The notes under the pieces were generated by a model, which saw nothing but the letters and a program-made list of their open reading frames with translations, ran no database searches and was not told the DNA's origin. The translations under genes and the position numbers were made by a program. 64,000 bases of DNA from contig NZ_JAAZQQ010000004.1 of the NCBI RefSeq assembly GCF_012395815.1, positions 1 through 64,000 on the forward strand. Direction: 5' to 3'. The stretch is from Roseicyclus persicicus. Its GTDB lineage: Bacteria > Pseudomonadota > Alphaproteobacteria > Rhodobacterales > Rhodobacteraceae. This document shows positions 35,065 through 42,779 of this stretch, in pieces; position 1 is the stretch's first letter, and every line of letters begins with the position of its first letter.

Positions 35065-36450
35065 TCAGGCGGCAAGTCCCGCGGGCAGGCTGATGCGGAA
35101 GGTCGTGCCGTCCGGGCCGGTTGCGGCCAGCTCCAGCCGCCCGCCATGGCCGCGCACCAGCTCGGCGCAGATCGCAAGGCCCAGCCCCGACCCGCCCTTG
35201 CGCGCGCCGCCCTGGAACGGGCGGAACAGGTGGTCGAGCGCCTTCTTCGGCAGGCCGGGGCCGGTGTCGCTGACCTCGATCACCCAGCCCTCGTCGGTGT
35301 CCCGGCCGGCGATGCGGATGCGGCCCGGGCGGTCGCCCGAGGCCAGCGCCTGCCGGGCGTTGCGCACGAGGTTCGACAGGACGCGGTGCAGCTGCTCGGG
35401 GTCGGCGCGCAGGGTCAGGCCCGCGGGCACGTCGCACAGGTAGTCGGGCGCGGCTTCGCCCGCGTCGAGCCGGTCGTTCTCGACAACGTCGAGGGCAAGC
35501 TCGCGCAGCGCCACCCGGTCCAGCTTGGGCGCGGGTTCCTGCGCGCGCCCGAAGGCCAGCGTCGCTTCGGTCAGGTTGATCGCGCGGCTGAGCGAGGCCA
35601 CCAGCTTGGGCGCGATGCGCTGCACGGTCGGGTCCTCGGAGGTCTCCAGACGGTCGGCGACCAGCGTCGCCACCGACAGCATGTTGCGCAGGTCGTGGCT
35701 GATCTTGGCCACCGCCTCGCCCAGCTGCGCGAGGCGCTCGCGCTGCTTCAACGCGCTGGTCAGCTCGGTCTGGAGCGACTGCAGCGCGTCCTCGGCGTCG
35801 CGCAGTTCCCTGACCCGGCCGCGCGGCACGATGATGCGCGAGGCATCCTCGGGCGCCTCGGCATAGGCGGTCATGCTGGATACCACGCGCTTGATCGGCG
35901 TCACCATCAGGCGCCGGACGGACACGAACAGAAGCACCGCGGTGAAGATCGAGATCACCGCCGACAGCGCCAGGATGCGCAGGCCGTAGTCGATCATCGC
36001 CATGCGCAGGGGCGCGGCCGGCATGGTGACCTCGATCAGCAGCCCGGCCTCGCGGACGGGTTCGCCGATCACCCGGATCACCTGCGGCTCGGGGTTGGCG
36101 AGCCGGGCCAGAGCGTCGCGCATCAGCACCCAGGCCGGCGGGTCGCGCAGGTCGTAGGTGGCCGCGATGACCGGCATCTCGTCGGAGGACAGGATCAGCT
36201 GCCGCACCGCGTCGCGCCGCAGCACCACGTTCAGCACCTCGGCGTTTTCCAGGAGCTCGCGTTCCAGCTCGTCGTCGATCATCCCGTCGGTGGCCAATAG
36301 AGCCAGCGAGGCGATCTGCGCCCGTTCGAGCCGGGCAAGCAGGTAATCCTCGCGGAACCGCGCGATGGAGGGCACGAAGATGAACACCTCGGCCAGCATC
36401 ACGAAGATGATGGTCAGGATGAGGAACCGTCCTGAAAGTGTGTTCGCCAC
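35065..36450 (-). CDS. Membrane sensor histidine kinase (orphan)
   Basis: A 461-residue kinase. TM1 is about residues 7-28, a periplasmic domain follows to ~155, TM2 is about 157-178. HAMP-like residues (RLMVTPIKRVVSSMTAYAEA), then a coiled segment. The H-box has His ~252 (LGEAVAKISHDLRNMLSVAT), with ATPase boxes LSNLVRNARQAL, EVSDTGPGLPKKA and GGSGLGLAICAEL. It starts GTG 36450. No response regulator is next to it, so its partner is elsewhere. The stimulus is unknown. Confidence 0.88.
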   Translation of the reverse strand: MANTLSGRFLILTIIFVMLAEVFIFVPSIARFREDYLLARLERAQIASLALLATDGMIDDELERELLENAEVLNVVLRRDAVRQLILSSDEMPVIAATYDLRDPPAWVLMRDALARLANPEPQVIRVIGEPVREAGLLIEVTMPAAPLRMAMIDYGLRILALSAVISIFTAVLLFVSVRRLMVTPIKRVVSSMTAYAEAPEDASRIIVPRGRVRELRDAEDALQSLQTELTSALKQRERLAQLGEAVAKISHDLRNMLSVATLVADRLETSEDPTVQRIAPKLVASLSRAINLTEATLAFGRAQEPAPKLDRVALRELALDVVENDRLDAGEAAPDYLCDVPAGLTLRADPEQLHRVLSNLVRNARQALASGDRPGRIRIAGRDTDEGWVIEVSDTGPGLPKKALDHLFRPFQGGARKGGSGLGLAICAELVRGHGGRLELAATGPDGTTFRISLPAGLAA

Positions 36451-36477
36451 GCGCCGTCCCTGCCCTGCCTCCCGCGC

Positions 36478-37890
36478 TCAGGGCAGGCGCTGCACGAAGC
36501 GCACGACCCGTTTCACGAGGGGGCTTTCGAAAAGCCTTGGGGAGAAATAGGCGCCCGCGGCGCGTTTGTTAATCTCTCCGAGCGTCGGGTACGGCGCGAT
36601 CATGCCGGCGATGGCCGACATCTTGAGGCCGGAGGAGATCGCCAGCGCCCAGGTCTGGATCAGCTCGCCCGCCTGCGGGCCGACGATGGTGGCGCCCACG
36701 GGGCGGCCCTTGACGACCATCACCTTGGCGAAGCCGCGGGCCTGCCCGGTGGCGATGGCGCGGTCGTTGTGGGCGAAGTCGGCCCGGGCGACGGTCAGCC
36801 TGTCGCCGTGGCGTTTGCGGGCCTCGGCCTCGGTCAGGCCGACCTGCGCCAGCTCGGGGTCGGTGTAGGTGGCCCAGGGGATGTGGTCGGTGCGCGCCTT
36901 GGCGGGCAGGCCGAACAGCATGGGCCGGATGATGACGCCGGCGTGGTAGCCCGCGACATGGGTGAACTGCGCGCCCCCCGCCACGTCGCCGATGGCATAG
37001 ACGCGGCGGTTGGTGGTGCGCATCCCGCGGTCGACGGTGACGCCCTTGCGGTCATGGCCGACATGGGCCTTGTCGAGGTCGAGCGCCTCGACGTTGGGTT
37101 GCCGGCCGACGGCGATCAGGAGGTGGGTGCCCTCGTGGGTGGCACCGTCCCCGGTCTCCACCCTGATCGCGCCCTCGGTGCCGGACACGGCGGTCACCTG
37201 CGCGCCCTCGGCGATCTCGATGCCCTCGGCCCTGAGCGCCTCCAGCACCACGGCGGCGGCCTCGGGGTCGTCGCGGCCCAGCGCCTTGGCCCCCTCCAGC
37301 ACCGTCACGCGGCAACCGAGGCGGCGGTGCGCCTGCGCCATCTCAAGCCCGATGGGCCCGCCGCCGATGATGATGAGATGCGCGGGCCGCTCGCGCAGGT
37401 CGAAGATCGTCTCGTTGGTGTGAAACGGCACCCCGTCGAGCCCCGGGATCGGCGGGACCAGCGGCCGCGACCCGGTGGCGACGACGAAGCGGCGCGCGGC
37501 GATCACGGTGTCGCCGGCCTGCAGCTCGGTCTCGGACAGGAACCGGGCGGTGTCGCGGATCACCGTCACCCCCAGCCCCTCGAACCGCTCCTGGCTGTCC
37601 ACCGGCGCGATATGGTCGATGACGGCGCGGACATGGTCCTTGGCGGCGGCGAAATCCGGCGCCGGATCATGGCCCGCGATGCCGAAGGCGCCCCGTGCGG
37701 TGTCATGCGCCTTGTGCCCCGCGGCGAGCAGCGCCTTGGACGGCACGCAGCCGAAGTTGAGGCAGTCGCCGCCCATCTCGTGCCCCTCGATCAGCACGAC
37801 GCGGGCGCCCATCTGCACCGCGCCCGCCGCGACCGACAGGCCGGCGGAGCCTGCGCCGATGACGCAGATGTCCGTCTCGATCCGGGGCAT
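36478..37890 (-). CDS. FAD-dependent pyridine nucleotide-disulfide oxidoreductase (mercuric reductase-like)
   Basis: A 470-residue flavoprotein. FAD site VIGAGSAGLSVAAGAV, redox-active pair Cys43/Cys48 in GGDCLNFGCVPSKALL, NAD(P) site IIIGGGPIGLEMAQAHRRLG, second FAD motif VYAIGDVAGG. At the C-terminus the His-Pro-Thr of lipoamide dehydrogenase and glutathione reductase is PYPTLGE: Tyr stands where the catalytic His normally is, so the usual substrate is doubtful. Its ATG overlaps the stop of the VTT membrane protein gene (TGATG), a pairing that suggests a joint role at the membrane. Confidence 0.85.
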   Translation of the reverse strand: MPRIETDICVIGAGSAGLSVAAGAVQMGARVVLIEGHEMGGDCLNFGCVPSKALLAAGHKAHDTARGAFGIAGHDPAPDFAAAKDHVRAVIDHIAPVDSQERFEGLGVTVIRDTARFLSETELQAGDTVIAARRFVVATGSRPLVPPIPGLDGVPFHTNETIFDLRERPAHLIIIGGGPIGLEMAQAHRRLGCRVTVLEGAKALGRDDPEAAAVVLEALRAEGIEIAEGAQVTAVSGTEGAIRVETGDGATHEGTHLLIAVGRQPNVEALDLDKAHVGHDRKGVTVDRGMRTTNRRVYAIGDVAGGAQFTHVAGYHAGVIIRPMLFGLPAKARTDHIPWATYTDPELAQVGLTEAEARKRHGDRLTVARADFAHNDRAIATGQARGFAKVMVVKGRPVGATIVGPQAGELIQTWALAISSGLKMSAIAGMIAPYPTLGEINKRAAGAYFSPRLFESPLVKRVVRFVQRLP

Positions 37891-38624
37891 CAGGCCACCC
37901 TCCGGCCGCGGACGGCCCGGACGATCACCGGCAGCAGCGCCAGCGCGCAGAGGCCGAGCAGCGGCAGCAGGATATGCGGCTCGAAGATCACGCCGAGGTC
38001 GGGCGTCTCGCCGCGGGCGAAGACCTCGGACAGGCCCGCGCCTACCGAGGTGTAGACGACCGCGCCCGGCATGATGCCGAAGAAGGTGGAGATGACGAAG
38101 CGGCGGGCCGGCACCTCGAGGAAGGCCGGCACGAGGTTGGCGAGGAAGAAGGGGAACACCGGCAGAAGCCGCATCAGGAACAGCATCGACCACTGGTTGT
38201 CGTCGAGCCCGTCCTTGATCCGCTTGACCAGCCCCTCGGACCCCTCCAGCCGCGCGCCCAGCCGGGCGCCGATGCCGGTGCGGGCGGCGAGGAAGATGGC
38301 GGTCGCCCCCAGCGTCGCGGCGGTGATGTTGTAGAGCGCGCCGGGGAAGGTTGCGAACAGGAACCCGCCGGTCAGCGTGGCGATGGTCGCGCCCGGCAGC
38401 GAGAAGGCGACGATCAGCGTGTAGGCGGCGACGAAGCCCGCCACGGTCAGCGCGTAGTGGGAATCGCGGAACGCGATCAGCGCCTCGCGGTGCTCCGCCA
38501 GCGCGGCGAAGCTGAGCCAGTCGCGCAGGAGCCACCAGCCGAGGCCCGCGCCCAGCGCGAGGGCGGCCAGCGGCACCAGCCGCGCGCGGGGGGTGGGGGT
38601 GGTCTCTGTCACGATGTCGGTCAT
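37890..38624 (-). CDS. VTT/DedA-type membrane protein (TVP38/TMEM64 family)
   Basis: A 244-residue protein with about six hydrophobic segments. The SNARE-associated (VTT) core is FSLPGATIATLTGGFLFATF, GALYNITAATLGATAIFLAA and LLPVFPFFLANLVPAFLEV, with the conserved FxxxRxxPxxP-like FLMRLLPVFPFF. Such proteins act in lipid or small-molecule movement across the inner membrane. ATG 38624 is used; the longer frame upstream crosses an inverted repeat. Coupled to the flavoprotein gene. Confidence 0.82.
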   Translation of the reverse strand: MTDIVTETTPTPRARLVPLAALALGAGLGWWLLRDWLSFAALAEHREALIAFRDSHYALTVAGFVAAYTLIVAFSLPGATIATLTGGFLFATFPGALYNITAATLGATAIFLAARTGIGARLGARLEGSEGLVKRIKDGLDDNQWSMLFLMRLLPVFPFFLANLVPAFLEVPARRFVISTFFGIMPGAVVYTSVGAGLSEVFARGETPDLGVIFEPHILLPLLGLCALALLPVIVRAVRGRRVA

Positions 38625-38684
38625 GGTCACGATCCTCGGGCTTTGACAAGTCACATGACGGGGCGGGGCGCCCGGCGACAGGGG

Positions 38685-38712
38685 GGTCACGCGGGGTTGA
38701 TCGGGCGTGACC
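38685..38712. promoter_or_regulatory. Inverted repeat between VTT and DUF523 genes
   Basis: GGTCACGC and GCGTGACC, 8-bp perfect arms 12 bases apart; a third half-site GCGTGAC follows at 38726-38732. It lies in the 164-bp divergent space and could be an operator for either gene. The regulator is unknown. Confidence 0.35.
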
Positions 38713-38788
38713 GATCCGGCCGCCCGCGTGACGAATCCGGGCCCGGGCTGTAACACTCGGGGCCGAAGGTTTCAGGGTCGGGGACGGG

Positions 38789-39292
38789 ATGGAGCGGATT
38801 CTGGTCAGCGCCTGCCTGATGGGCGCCACGGTGCGCTACGACGGCCGCGCCAAGGATCCCGGCACGGCGCTGGTCGCGCGCTGGCAGGCCGAGGGGCGGC
38901 TGGTGGCGCTTTGCCCGGAACTGGCGGGCGGGCTGCCGGTGCCGCGGCTGCCGGCCGAGATCGAGGCGGGCGCCACCGGCGCCGACGTGGCAGCGGGACG
39001 GGCGCGGATCGTCGACCGCGCAGGCGCCGACGTGACGGGCGCATTCCTCGACGGCGCGCAGGCGGCGCTGCGGCTGGCGCGGGACGCGGGGCTGCGCTTT
39101 GCGCTTCTGACCGAGGGCAGCCCCTCCTGCGGGGTGCGGCGCATCCATGCCGGGCGGTTCGACGGCACGACGCGGCCCGGCGAAGGCGTGGTCGCCGCCA
39201 CGCTCCGGGCCGCGGGCATCGCCGTCTACAGCCACGAGGAGGCGGCGGCGCTGGCCGCGGCCCTCGACGCCGCAGAAAAACCGCGCGGCTGA
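38789..39292 (+). CDS. DUF523 family protein
   Basis: A 167-residue protein matching DUF523: start ILVSACLMGATVRYDGRAK, CPELAGGLPVPRLPAEI, and LLTEGSPSCGVRRIHAGRFD. The Cys residues in SACL and SPSCG and the CPE are family-conserved and may bind a metal or cofactor; the biochemical role is not established. It lies alone upstream of rpmH. Confidence 0.85.
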   Translation: MERILVSACLMGATVRYDGRAKDPGTALVARWQAEGRLVALCPELAGGLPVPRLPAEIEAGATGADVAAGRARIVDRAGADVTGAFLDGAQAALRLARDAGLRFALLTEGSPSCGVRRIHAGRFDGTTRPGEGVVAATLRAAGIAVYSHEEAAALAAALDAAEKPRG

Positions 39293-39304
39293 TCCCGCAG
39301 TTTG

Positions 39305-39333
39305 TTGACAGCCCGCGCAGGTTTCCGTATCTG
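39305..39333 (+). promoter_or_regulatory. Sigma-70-type promoter for rpmH
   Basis: TTGACA at 39305-39310, 17 bases, TATCTG at 39328-39333. The perfect -35 and ideal spacing fit a strong housekeeping promoter 80 bp before rpmH. Confidence 0.65.
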
Positions 39334-39415
39334 CCGGGCTTCAGCGGAGATTCCCTTGGGCCGCCGCGGCGCGTGCCTCACGCGACCCGGCCCGGACGAA
39401 CCACGGAGAAGACAG

Positions 39416-39553
39416 ATGTCGAAGCGGACCTTTCAGCCCTCGAACCTCGTGCGCAAGCACCGCCACGGGTTCCGTGCGCGCATGGCCACCAAGGGCGGCC
39501 GCAAGGTGCTGAACGCCCGCCGCGCCCGCGGCCGGAAGCGCCTGAGCGCCTGA
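39416..39553 (+). CDS. rpmH: 50S ribosomal protein L34
   Basis: A 45-residue, strongly basic protein, [19 protein letters not shown] then [20 protein letters not shown], unmistakable L34. GGAGAAGA lies just upstream of ATG 39416. It is first in the rpmH-rnpA-yidD cluster. Confidence 0.97.
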   Translation: MSKRTFQPSNLVRKHRHGFRARMATKGGRKVLNARRARGRKRLSA

Positions 39554-39567
39554 TCCCGGACGGGACG

Positions 39568-39951
39568 GTGATCCCCGACACGCCTCCGCCGGGCGAAAGC
39601 CCGCCGGGGGCTTTTTCCGTTCTGACGCAGCGCGCCGATTTCCTGCGCGCCGCCCGCGCCAAGCGCGTGCCGCTGCCCGGGTTCCTGCTGCAGGCCCGCC
39701 GCCGCGCGCCGGAGGAGCCGGCGGGCACGCCGATCCGCGTCGGCTTCACCTGCTCGAAGAAGGTCGGCAACGCGGTCGCCCGCAACCGCGCCAAGCGCCG
39801 CCTGCGCGAGATCGCCCGCGCCGTCCTGCCGGTAGACGGGCGCCCGGGCTGGGATTACGTTCTGGTGGGCCGGGCCGAGGCCACGGCCAGCCTGCCCTTC
39901 GACCAGCTCAAGGCCGACCTGTCCCGCGCGCTGAGGACGCTGCACCGATGA
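39568..39951 (+). CDS. rnpA: Ribonuclease P protein component
   Basis: A 127-residue RnpA, helping the RNase P RNA process tRNA 5' ends. The core [40 protein letters not shown] and [11 protein letters not shown] contains the RNR motif. The start is taken as GTG 39568, 14 bp after rpmH; the N-terminal stretch [14 protein letters not shown] is poorly conserved, so the start could be slightly different. It overlaps yidD by 4 bp. Confidence 0.93.
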   Translation: MIPDTPPPGESPPGAFSVLTQRADFLRAARAKRVPLPGFLLQARRRAPEEPAGTPIRVGFTCSKKVGNAVARNRAKRRLREIARAVLPVDGRPGWDYVLVGRAEATASLPFDQLKADLSRALRTLHR

Positions 39952-40169
39952 GCCCCTTCGCCTATGTCGTCTCGCTGCCGGTGCGGTTCTACCGATTGGT
40001 GTTCAGCCCCTGGGTCGGCCATTCCTGCCGCTACCACCCCACCTGCTCCGCCTACGCCATGGAGGCGCTGGAGAAGCATGGTGCGATCAAGGGCGCCTGG
40101 CTCGCCGCGCGCCGGATCGGGCGCTGCCACCCCTGGGGCGGGTCGGGCGTGGACAACGTGCCGGACTGA
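39948..40169 (+). CDS. yidD: Membrane protein insertion efficiency factor YidD
   Basis: A 73-residue protein with the family core [36 protein letters not shown] and [17 protein letters not shown]; the three Cys are conserved. YidD assists YidC-dependent insertion at the inner membrane. Its ATG overlaps rnpA by 4 bp; the stop is 6 bp from the convergent DUF3833 gene. yidC itself is 4.5 kb downstream, separated by four other genes. Confidence 0.95.
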   Translation: MSPFAYVVSLPVRFYRLVFSPWVGHSCRYHPTCSAYAMEALEKHGAIKGAWLAARRIGRCHPWGGSGVDNVPD

Positions 40170-40175
40170 CCGGGC

Positions 40176-40703
40176 TCAGTCGCGCTCGAAGCTGATGATG
40201 ACCTCGCCGATCCGCACGCCGAAGCGGTACATGTAGGCGCGATTGAGCAGCCGGTCCTCGGACATCAGCCACATCCAATCGTCGAAACTCACCCGCATCG
40301 TCTCGTCCCCCGGCACGGGCAGGTCGATGGTGTATTGCCAGTTGAAGGTGTCGCCCCGCTCCTCGCCGGTCGCCACGCCGATCACGCCCGGCGCCGTGCC
40401 CTCCCAGGTCTCGGGGCCGGTCTTGCGGAGCGTCCAGATGCGCTGTTCCGTGCTCCCGTCCTCGTAGACGAAATCCTCGACCAGCCGCAGGGTCTCGCCG
40501 TCCCAGGTCCCCTCGATCTCGACCACGAAGCGGCGGCGGACGGTGCCGAACACGTCCTGGAACTGGCCGTAGGCGACAAGGTCGCCCGCGAAGAACTCCT
40601 CGAGGTTCAGCTCCGCGCCGCTCAGGGGCTCGTCCTCCAGCGACGGCCGCCCGCCGCAGGCCGCAAGGGTCAGCGTCGCAAGGAGGATCAGGATCAGTCG
40701 CAT
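40176..40703 (-). CDS. DUF3833 family lipoprotein
   Basis: A 175-residue protein with a lipoprotein signal peptide (MRLILILLATLTLAACGG, lipobox LAAC, Cys ~16). DUF3833 marks are EEFFAGDLVAYGQFQDVFG, FVYEDGSTEQRIWTLRKTG, GTAPGVIGVATGEERGDTFN and SFDDWMWLMSEDRLLNRAYM. It is probably anchored to a membrane facing the periplasm. Function unknown. Confidence 0.85.
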   Translation of the reverse strand: MRLILILLATLTLAACGGRPSLEDEPLSGAELNLEEFFAGDLVAYGQFQDVFGTVRRRFVVEIEGTWDGETLRLVEDFVYEDGSTEQRIWTLRKTGPETWEGTAPGVIGVATGEERGDTFNWQYTIDLPVPGDETMRVSFDDWMWLMSEDRLLNRAYMYRFGVRIGEVIISFERD

Positions 40704-40765
40704 GGGTCGGCCCCCCGGGTCAGGTTCACCCGCGACCTAACCCGCACCCCGCCCCCGGCAACCCC

Positions 40766-41683
40766 TCAGGTCAGCAGCGCCAGGTCCGACGACCCCACGA
40801 CCGGCCGCCGGGTCTGCATCGTGGCGGGGTCCGCGCCCGCCAGCGTGGCCGCGAGGTCGCGGTAGAACCCGGGATCGTCGAAATACCAGGTGTGCGAGCC
40901 GCGCAGCGTCTTGCCCGAGGCCGGCACCTTGGCCTCGTACTGCGCCCCGCAATAGACGTCGTGGAACGGCGCCGGCACCGCCACCGGCAGCCCGTCGCGC
41001 CCCGCGCGCTCGGCCCCGTGCACCAGGCCCTCGGACAGGCTCAGGACCCGGTCGAAGGTGGAATAGTAGTTGGTCAGCCGCGCGCAGCGCCGCTCCATCA
41101 CCAGCGCGCCCCAGGCGCCGGCCTCCATCCAGGGCTTGTCCGCGTCGGCCGAGACGAAGGCGACCTCGTGCACGCCCCACGGCGTGCTCCCCGGCGCGCC
41201 GCTGTCGCCCACGCCGGAAAAGCCGCGGAGCGTCAGATAGGCGCCCATGGAATGGCACAGCAGATGCACCCGCAGCTGCGGCCGCAGGTTCAGCAGCGGT
41301 CCGATGGCATCCACCACCAGGTGCGGCGCGGTGTGCTTGGCGTCGGTGCGGTCCGACAGGTAGGCCCAGACGGTGCCGTCGCTCGGCCAGTCCCAGGACA
41401 GGACCAGCCCCTGCCACCCCTCGGCGGCGAGGCCCAGCTCGATCCTGCGGCGCCGCTCCAGCATCTCGGCCTGTTCGGTGTTGAAGCCGTGGACGTAGAT
41501 CAGGATCTCGCCGGCCCCCGCCTGCCCCTTGACCAGCGACAGCCAGGTCGCGGCGTCGACGACGTGGTCGCCGTCGGGCGACACCCCCTCGGGCACCGAG
41601 ACGTAGCGCGTGAGGCTGGCGCGGTTGTGGGTGAAGCGGCGGGTGCTGGCGTTGTAGGCACGGCGCGTGGCAAACAGGGGCAT
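40766..41683 (-). CDS. Alpha/beta hydrolase of the DUF900 type
   Basis: A 305-residue protein. EILIYVHGFNTEQAEMLERR is the HGF oxyanion region, GLVLSWDWPSDGTVWAYLSD is typical of DUF900, and the nucleophile is the Ser in LLCHSMGAYLTLRGF. ATG 41683. It has no signal peptide, so it is likely cytoplasmic. Substrate unknown; an esterase or lipase-like activity is an inference. It is divergent from ttcA. Confidence 0.8.
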   Translation of the reverse strand: MPLFATRRAYNASTRRFTHNRASLTRYVSVPEGVSPDGDHVVDAATWLSLVKGQAGAGEILIYVHGFNTEQAEMLERRRRIELGLAAEGWQGLVLSWDWPSDGTVWAYLSDRTDAKHTAPHLVVDAIGPLLNLRPQLRVHLLCHSMGAYLTLRGFSGVGDSGAPGSTPWGVHEVAFVSADADKPWMEAGAWGALVMERRCARLTNYYSTFDRVLSLSEGLVHGAERAGRDGLPVAVPAPFHDVYCGAQYEAKVPASGKTLRGSHTWYFDDPGFYRDLAATLAGADPATMQTRRPVVGSSDLALLT

Positions 41684-41817
41684 GGGTGTCTCCCTTCTGG
41701 ATCCGCGCCCATCCTGCCCCGGTTCGGCCCGCCGCCCCAGTGCGGGATTCCCGACGCCGCGCTTGACGGCGGGGCGGCGGCGGCCCTATGCCCGGCCCCG
41801 CGCGACAGGAGACGCCC

Positions 41818-42708
41818 ATGCTCGACCGTGACGACGCCCCCGACACCGACGACGCCGCGGACGACATCCACCCGCTGTTCTTCGGCGCGCCCAAGACCAC
41901 CGAGTTCCGCAAGCTGCGCAAGCGCATCATCCGCGAGACCCGCGAGGCGATCGACCGCTACGCCATGGTCGACCGCGACCCGGCCGCGCCCCGGCAGAAA
42001 TGGCTGGTGTGCCTGTCCGGCGGCAAGGACAGCTACACCCTGCTCGCCGCCCTGACCGAGCTGCAGTGGCGGGGCCTCCTGCCCGTGGACCTGCTGGCCT
42101 GCAACCTCGACCAGGGCCAGCCGGGGTTCCCCGCGACCGTGCTGCCCGAGTTCCTCACCCGCATGGGCGTGCCGCACCGGATCGAATACGCCGACACCTA
42201 TTCCATCGTGGTCGACAAGGTTCCGCAGGGGCGGACCTACTGCGCGCTGTGTTCCCGGCTCCGGCGCGGCAACCTCTACCGCATCGCGCGGGAGGAGGGG
42301 TGTTCGGCGGTCGTGCTCGGCCACCACCGCGACGACATCCTCGCCACCTTCTTCCTCAACCTGTTTCACGGCGGCAAGCTGGCCACGATGCCGCCCAAGC
42401 TCCTGAACGACGAGGGCGACCTTTTCGTCTATCGCCCCCTCGCCCACGTGGCCGAGGCCGATTGCGACGCCTTCGCCCGCGCCATGGGCTACCCGATCAT
42501 CCCCTGCGACCTCTGCGGGTCGCAGGACGGCCTCCAGCGGCAGGCGATCGGCCGGATGCTCGACGAGTGGGAAGCCAAGGCACCGGGCCGCAAGGGCAAG
42601 ATCTTCTCGGCGCTGATGACGGCGCGGCCCTCGCACCTGCTCGACCCGTCGCTGTTCGACTTCGCAGGGCTGGCGCGGCGGCCGGACCCGGACAAGTCGA
42701 ACGACTGA
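41818..42708 (+). CDS. ttcA: tRNA 2-thiocytidine biosynthesis protein TtcA
   Basis: A 296-residue PP-loop ATPase that thiolates C32 of certain tRNAs. PP-loop [20 protein letters not shown], the CxxC pair [17 protein letters not shown] for the Fe-S cluster, and the late Cys in [13 protein letters not shown] are present. C32 of tRNA-Arg(ACG) is a known substrate in enteric bacteria, and that tRNA is encoded 7 kb away. ATG 41818 is behind AGGAG. Confidence 0.94.
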   Translation: MLDRDDAPDTDDAADDIHPLFFGAPKTTEFRKLRKRIIRETREAIDRYAMVDRDPAAPRQKWLVCLSGGKDSYTLLAALTELQWRGLLPVDLLACNLDQGQPGFPATVLPEFLTRMGVPHRIEYADTYSIVVDKVPQGRTYCALCSRLRRGNLYRIAREEGCSAVVLGHHRDDILATFFLNLFHGGKLATMPPKLLNDEGDLFVYRPLAHVAEADCDAFARAMGYPIIPCDLCGSQDGLQRQAIGRMLDEWEAKAPGRKGKIFSALMTARPSHLLDPSLFDFAGLARRPDPDKSND

Positions 42709-42779
42709 GCCTGCGCGCGTTAAGCCCCCGTCAAGATGTCGCCCCTAGTCAGGGCGGCGGACAGACGAGGTGCAGGATC

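Noticed and set aside
39302-39415. A longer L34 starting upstream of 39416
   Set aside because: The extension would include the promoter; the conserved L34 N-terminus begins at ATG 39416.
42000-42779. An N-terminal extension of the EAL protein in frame through ttcA
   Set aside because: It is the +1 frame of ttcA, low-complexity, and ATG 42780 begins the recognisable membrane segment.
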